Below, in pieces: positions 32,227 through 34,052 of a stretch of DNA of 34,052 bases (positions within the stretch are counted from its first letter, which is position 1; the number at the start of each line of letters is the position of its first letter). Origin of the DNA: Porphyromonadaceae bacterium UBA7555 (GTDB lineage Bacteria > Bacteroidota > Bacteroidia > Bacteroidales > Muribaculaceae); assembly GCA_002478045.1 (NCBI GenBank), contig DLLT01000028.1, positions 1 through 34,052 on the forward strand, given 5' to 3'. The notes under the pieces were generated by a model. It ran no database searches. It was not told the DNA's origin and was given only the letters and a program-made list of their open reading frames with translations. A program made the position numbers and the translations under genes.

Positions 32227-32658
32227 ATGAAAGAATACAAGTATAAAATCAACGGCAGCACGTATAATGTTGCCATCGGCGACATCGAAGGCAATATCGC
32301 GCAAGTCGAGGTCAACGGCACTACCTACAAGGTGGAACTTGACAAAGCTCCCGAAACCAAGATAGCCGTTGCACCGCGTCCCACAGCCGCTCCCCGTACC
32401 GCCACGGGCGAAAAAGTAATAAAAACCGCTCCCGCAGCTTCGGGTAAGTACACCGTGAAGTCGCCCCTGCCCGGCGTCATCATGAGCATCCTCGTCAAGG
32501 TCGGTGACACCGTCAAAGCTTCCGACACCGTCATCTCCCTCGAAGCCATGAAGATGGAGAACGCCATCCACGCAGGACGCGACGGCAAGGTAACGTCCAT
32601 TGATGTCAATGTAGGCGATAGCGTACTCGAAGGCCACGCTCTGGTCACCATCGAGTAA
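32227..32658 (+). CDS. mmdC: Biotin carrier subunit of the decarboxylase
   Basis: A 143-residue protein carrying covalently bound biotin that shuttles carboxyl groups from MmdA to the membrane subunit. The C-terminal biotinyl domain (about 77-143) contains the motif EAMKMENAI with Lys109 as biotin site. An Ala/Pro/Thr-rich flexible hinge (about 45-72) separates it from an N-terminal domain of about 40 residues typical of the gamma subunit. It lies 33 nt after the OadG-like gene and 54 nt before mmdB. Confidence 0.95.
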   Translation: MKEYKYKINGSTYNVAIGDIEGNIAQVEVNGTTYKVELDKAPETKIAVAPRPTAAPRTATGEKVIKTAPAASGKYTVKSPLPGVIMSILVKVGDTVKASDTVISLEAMKMENAIHAGRDGKVTSIDVNVGDSVLEGHALVTIE

Positions 32659-32712
32659 TCGGCAGAAAGGCACAATACGCACTAAAACAACATTCACTAC
32701 AACTATTAAGAA

Positions 32713-33867
32713 ATGTTCGGTGACTTTCTGTCTAACAACCTGAGCCAGTTCTGGGAACTGACAGGTTTCGCCAATGCCGAAATCGGCAACTTCGTCATGC
32801 TTGCCGTCGGACTGTTCTTCATTTGGCTTGCCATTAAGAAGAACTTCGAGCCCCTGCTGCTCGTGCCCATAGGCTTCGGCATACTTATAGGTAATATCCC
32901 CTTCAACACCGGTGCCGGTCTCGAAATTGGTATCTACGAAGAAGGGTCCGTGCTCAATATCCTGTACAATGGTGTGAAAGCCGGATGGTATCCCCCGCTG
33001 ATATTCCTCGGCATCGGTGCCATGACCGACTTCTCGGCACTTATCGCCAATCCCAAGTTGATGCTTATCGGCGCAGCCGCTCAGTTCGGCATCTTCGGCG
33101 CCTATATGGTGGCTCTTGCCTTGGGATTTGCTCCTGACCAGGCCGGCGCTATCGCCATCATCGGCGGCGCCGATGGCCCCACGGCCATCTTCCTGTCCAG
33201 TAAGCTCGCTCCCAACTTGATGGGCGCCATCGCCGTATCGGCATACTCGTACATGGCACTTGTGCCCGTGATACAGCCGCCGTTGATGCGCTTGTTCACT
33301 ACCAAGAAAGAACGCCTCATCCGTATGAAGCCCGCGCGTGCTGTCTCGCAGAACGAGAAGATTATCTTCCCCATCGTGGGTATGCTTCTGACCTGCTTCG
33401 TCGTGCCCTCCGCACTTCCTCTGCTGGGTATGCTCTTCTTTGGCAACCTGCTGCGCGAATGCGGCGTCACCACACGTTTGGCCAAGACAGCCAGCAACGC
33501 TATGACTGACATCGTGACAATTCTGCTCGGTATGACCGTGGGCGCCTCCACTCAAGCTTCGCAATTCCTTACCATCGAAACCGTGGGTATCTTCTTCCTC
33601 GGCTTTATGGCCTTCGTTATTGCCAGCTCCAGCGGCGTGCTCTTTGTCAAACTCTTCAACCTCTTCCTCCCCAAGAGCAAGAAGATCAATCCTCTTATCG
33701 GAAATGCCGGTGTGAGCGCCGTGCCTATGAGCGCACGTATCTCCAATAACCTCGGTTTGGAATACGATCCGCAGAACTATCTGCTGATGCACGCTATGGG
33801 TCCCAACGTTGCCGGTGTCATCGGCTCGGCCGTTGCAGCAGGTGTCCTCCTGGGCTTCCTCGCCTGA
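32713..33867 (+). CDS. mmdB: Sodium-translocating decarboxylase beta subunit
   Basis: A 384-residue integral membrane protein that decarboxylates carboxybiotin and exports sodium. It has about nine to eleven hydrophobic segments and the family blocks LLVPIGFGILIGNIP, PPLIFLGIGAMTDFSALIANP (with the conserved Asp of the sodium site), and AIAIIGGADGPTAIF. The C-terminal NNLGLEYDPQNYLLMHAMGPNVAGVIGSA is diagnostic. Length is near OadB/MmdB. It is the last gene of the operon and is followed by a strong hairpin. Together with the upstream genes it forms a complete pump module. Confidence 0.95.
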   Translation: MFGDFLSNNLSQFWELTGFANAEIGNFVMLAVGLFFIWLAIKKNFEPLLLVPIGFGILIGNIPFNTGAGLEIGIYEEGSVLNILYNGVKAGWYPPLIFLGIGAMTDFSALIANPKLMLIGAAAQFGIFGAYMVALALGFAPDQAGAIAIIGGADGPTAIFLSSKLAPNLMGAIAVSAYSYMALVPVIQPPLMRLFTTKKERLIRMKPARAVSQNEKIIFPIVGMLLTCFVVPSALPLLGMLFFGNLLRECGVTTRLAKTASNAMTDIVTILLGMTVGASTQASQFLTIETVGIFFLGFMAFVIASSSGVLFVKLFNLFLPKSKKINPLIGNAGVSAVPMSARISNNLGLEYDPQNYLLMHAMGPNVAGVIGSAVAAGVLLGFLA

Positions 33868-33884
33868 TAATCGACTTATACACT

Positions 33885-33942
33885 CCTAAATACGATACGC
33901 CATGCCCGCGCAGAAACCGGGCACGGTGTATCGTATTTTAGG
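33885..33942 (+). terminator. Terminator of the decarboxylase operon
   Basis: The 14-15-nt arms at 33885-33898 and 33928-33942 pair (one extra T in the right arm), with further inner pairing (GCCCG/CGGGC). It contains a TTTT run on the right. The remaining 110 nt to the window end hold no gene that I can support. Confidence 0.75.
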
Positions 33943-34052
33943 TCGTGGTCAATGCTTTATCACGAAACGGAGAAAGTCGTAAAACTTCAATTTTTATCAA
34001 GAGTTATAGAACCAATTTTGTAAGATATGTGTAACCATCCGAAAAGGGCCGA

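Noticed and set aside
31918..33792. 624-codon - strand frame opposite the OadG, biotin carrier and mmdB genes
   Set aside because: It runs across three well-supported + genes and their gaps and shows no motif. Shadow frame.

Overview
The window looks like a chromosomal segment of an anaerobic gut-type Bacteroidales bacterium, probably Muribaculaceae-like. The evidence is Bacteroidota-style promoters (TTTG, about 19-21 bp, TAnnTTTG), weak Shine-Dalgarno signals, BspA-like leucine-rich-repeat proteins, type-B ribosomal protein L31, a Bacteroidota-type LptD and a sodium-pumping methylmalonyl-CoA decarboxylase operon for propionate formation. Family level is inferred; no 16S gene is present.

Layout. 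Positions 1-443 hold a strong hairpin and a degenerate array of AGTCAACC repeats, followed by an AT-rich orphan gene (uracil-DNA-glycosylase-like fold). A translation operon follows on + (rplM-rpsI-rpsB-tsf, 1451-4431) and ends at a 15-bp hairpin. On - come a membrane acyltransferase, a GT2 glycosyltransferase and rpmE2; then a small BspA-like repeat protein on +. A - strand block holds glyA, ispD and recG (the last two overlap by 4 nt). Next come a large BspA-like/Big_2 protein and a small PD-(D/E)XK-like protein, both on -. Between 15504 and 16448 there is no convincing gene, but there is a highly structured putative - strand RNA and an inverted 9-bp minisatellite. ndk and a LysM/M23 peptidase (+) face nagB and trpS (-) across a bidirectional terminator. 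From 20570 everything is on +: a ROK sugar kinase, a secreted Cys/Lys-repeat protein, lptD, then aspS-nif3-zinc ribbon protein-mce-mmdA-oadG/LTD-biotin carrier-mmdB, ending at a hairpin at 33885.

How the genes work together. The last five genes form a propionate-pathway energy module: epimerase, carboxyltransferase, biotin carrier and two membrane subunits that couple decarboxylation of (S)-methylmalonyl-CoA to sodium export. lptD, the acyltransferase and the glycosyltransferase serve the outer envelope, and the M23 peptidase acts on peptidoglycan. nagB and the ROK kinase feed amino sugars and sugars into glycolysis. The rest is mostly translation, nucleotide, isoprenoid and repair housekeeping.

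The least explained items are the secreted 26-cysteine KCxK-repeat protein (21676-22224), the structured RNA region with mutually exclusive pairings (about 15524-15922), the REP/REPIN-like palindromes carrying TGTAGGG heads, the AGTCAACC array at the left edge, and the lamin-tail/OadG fusion.
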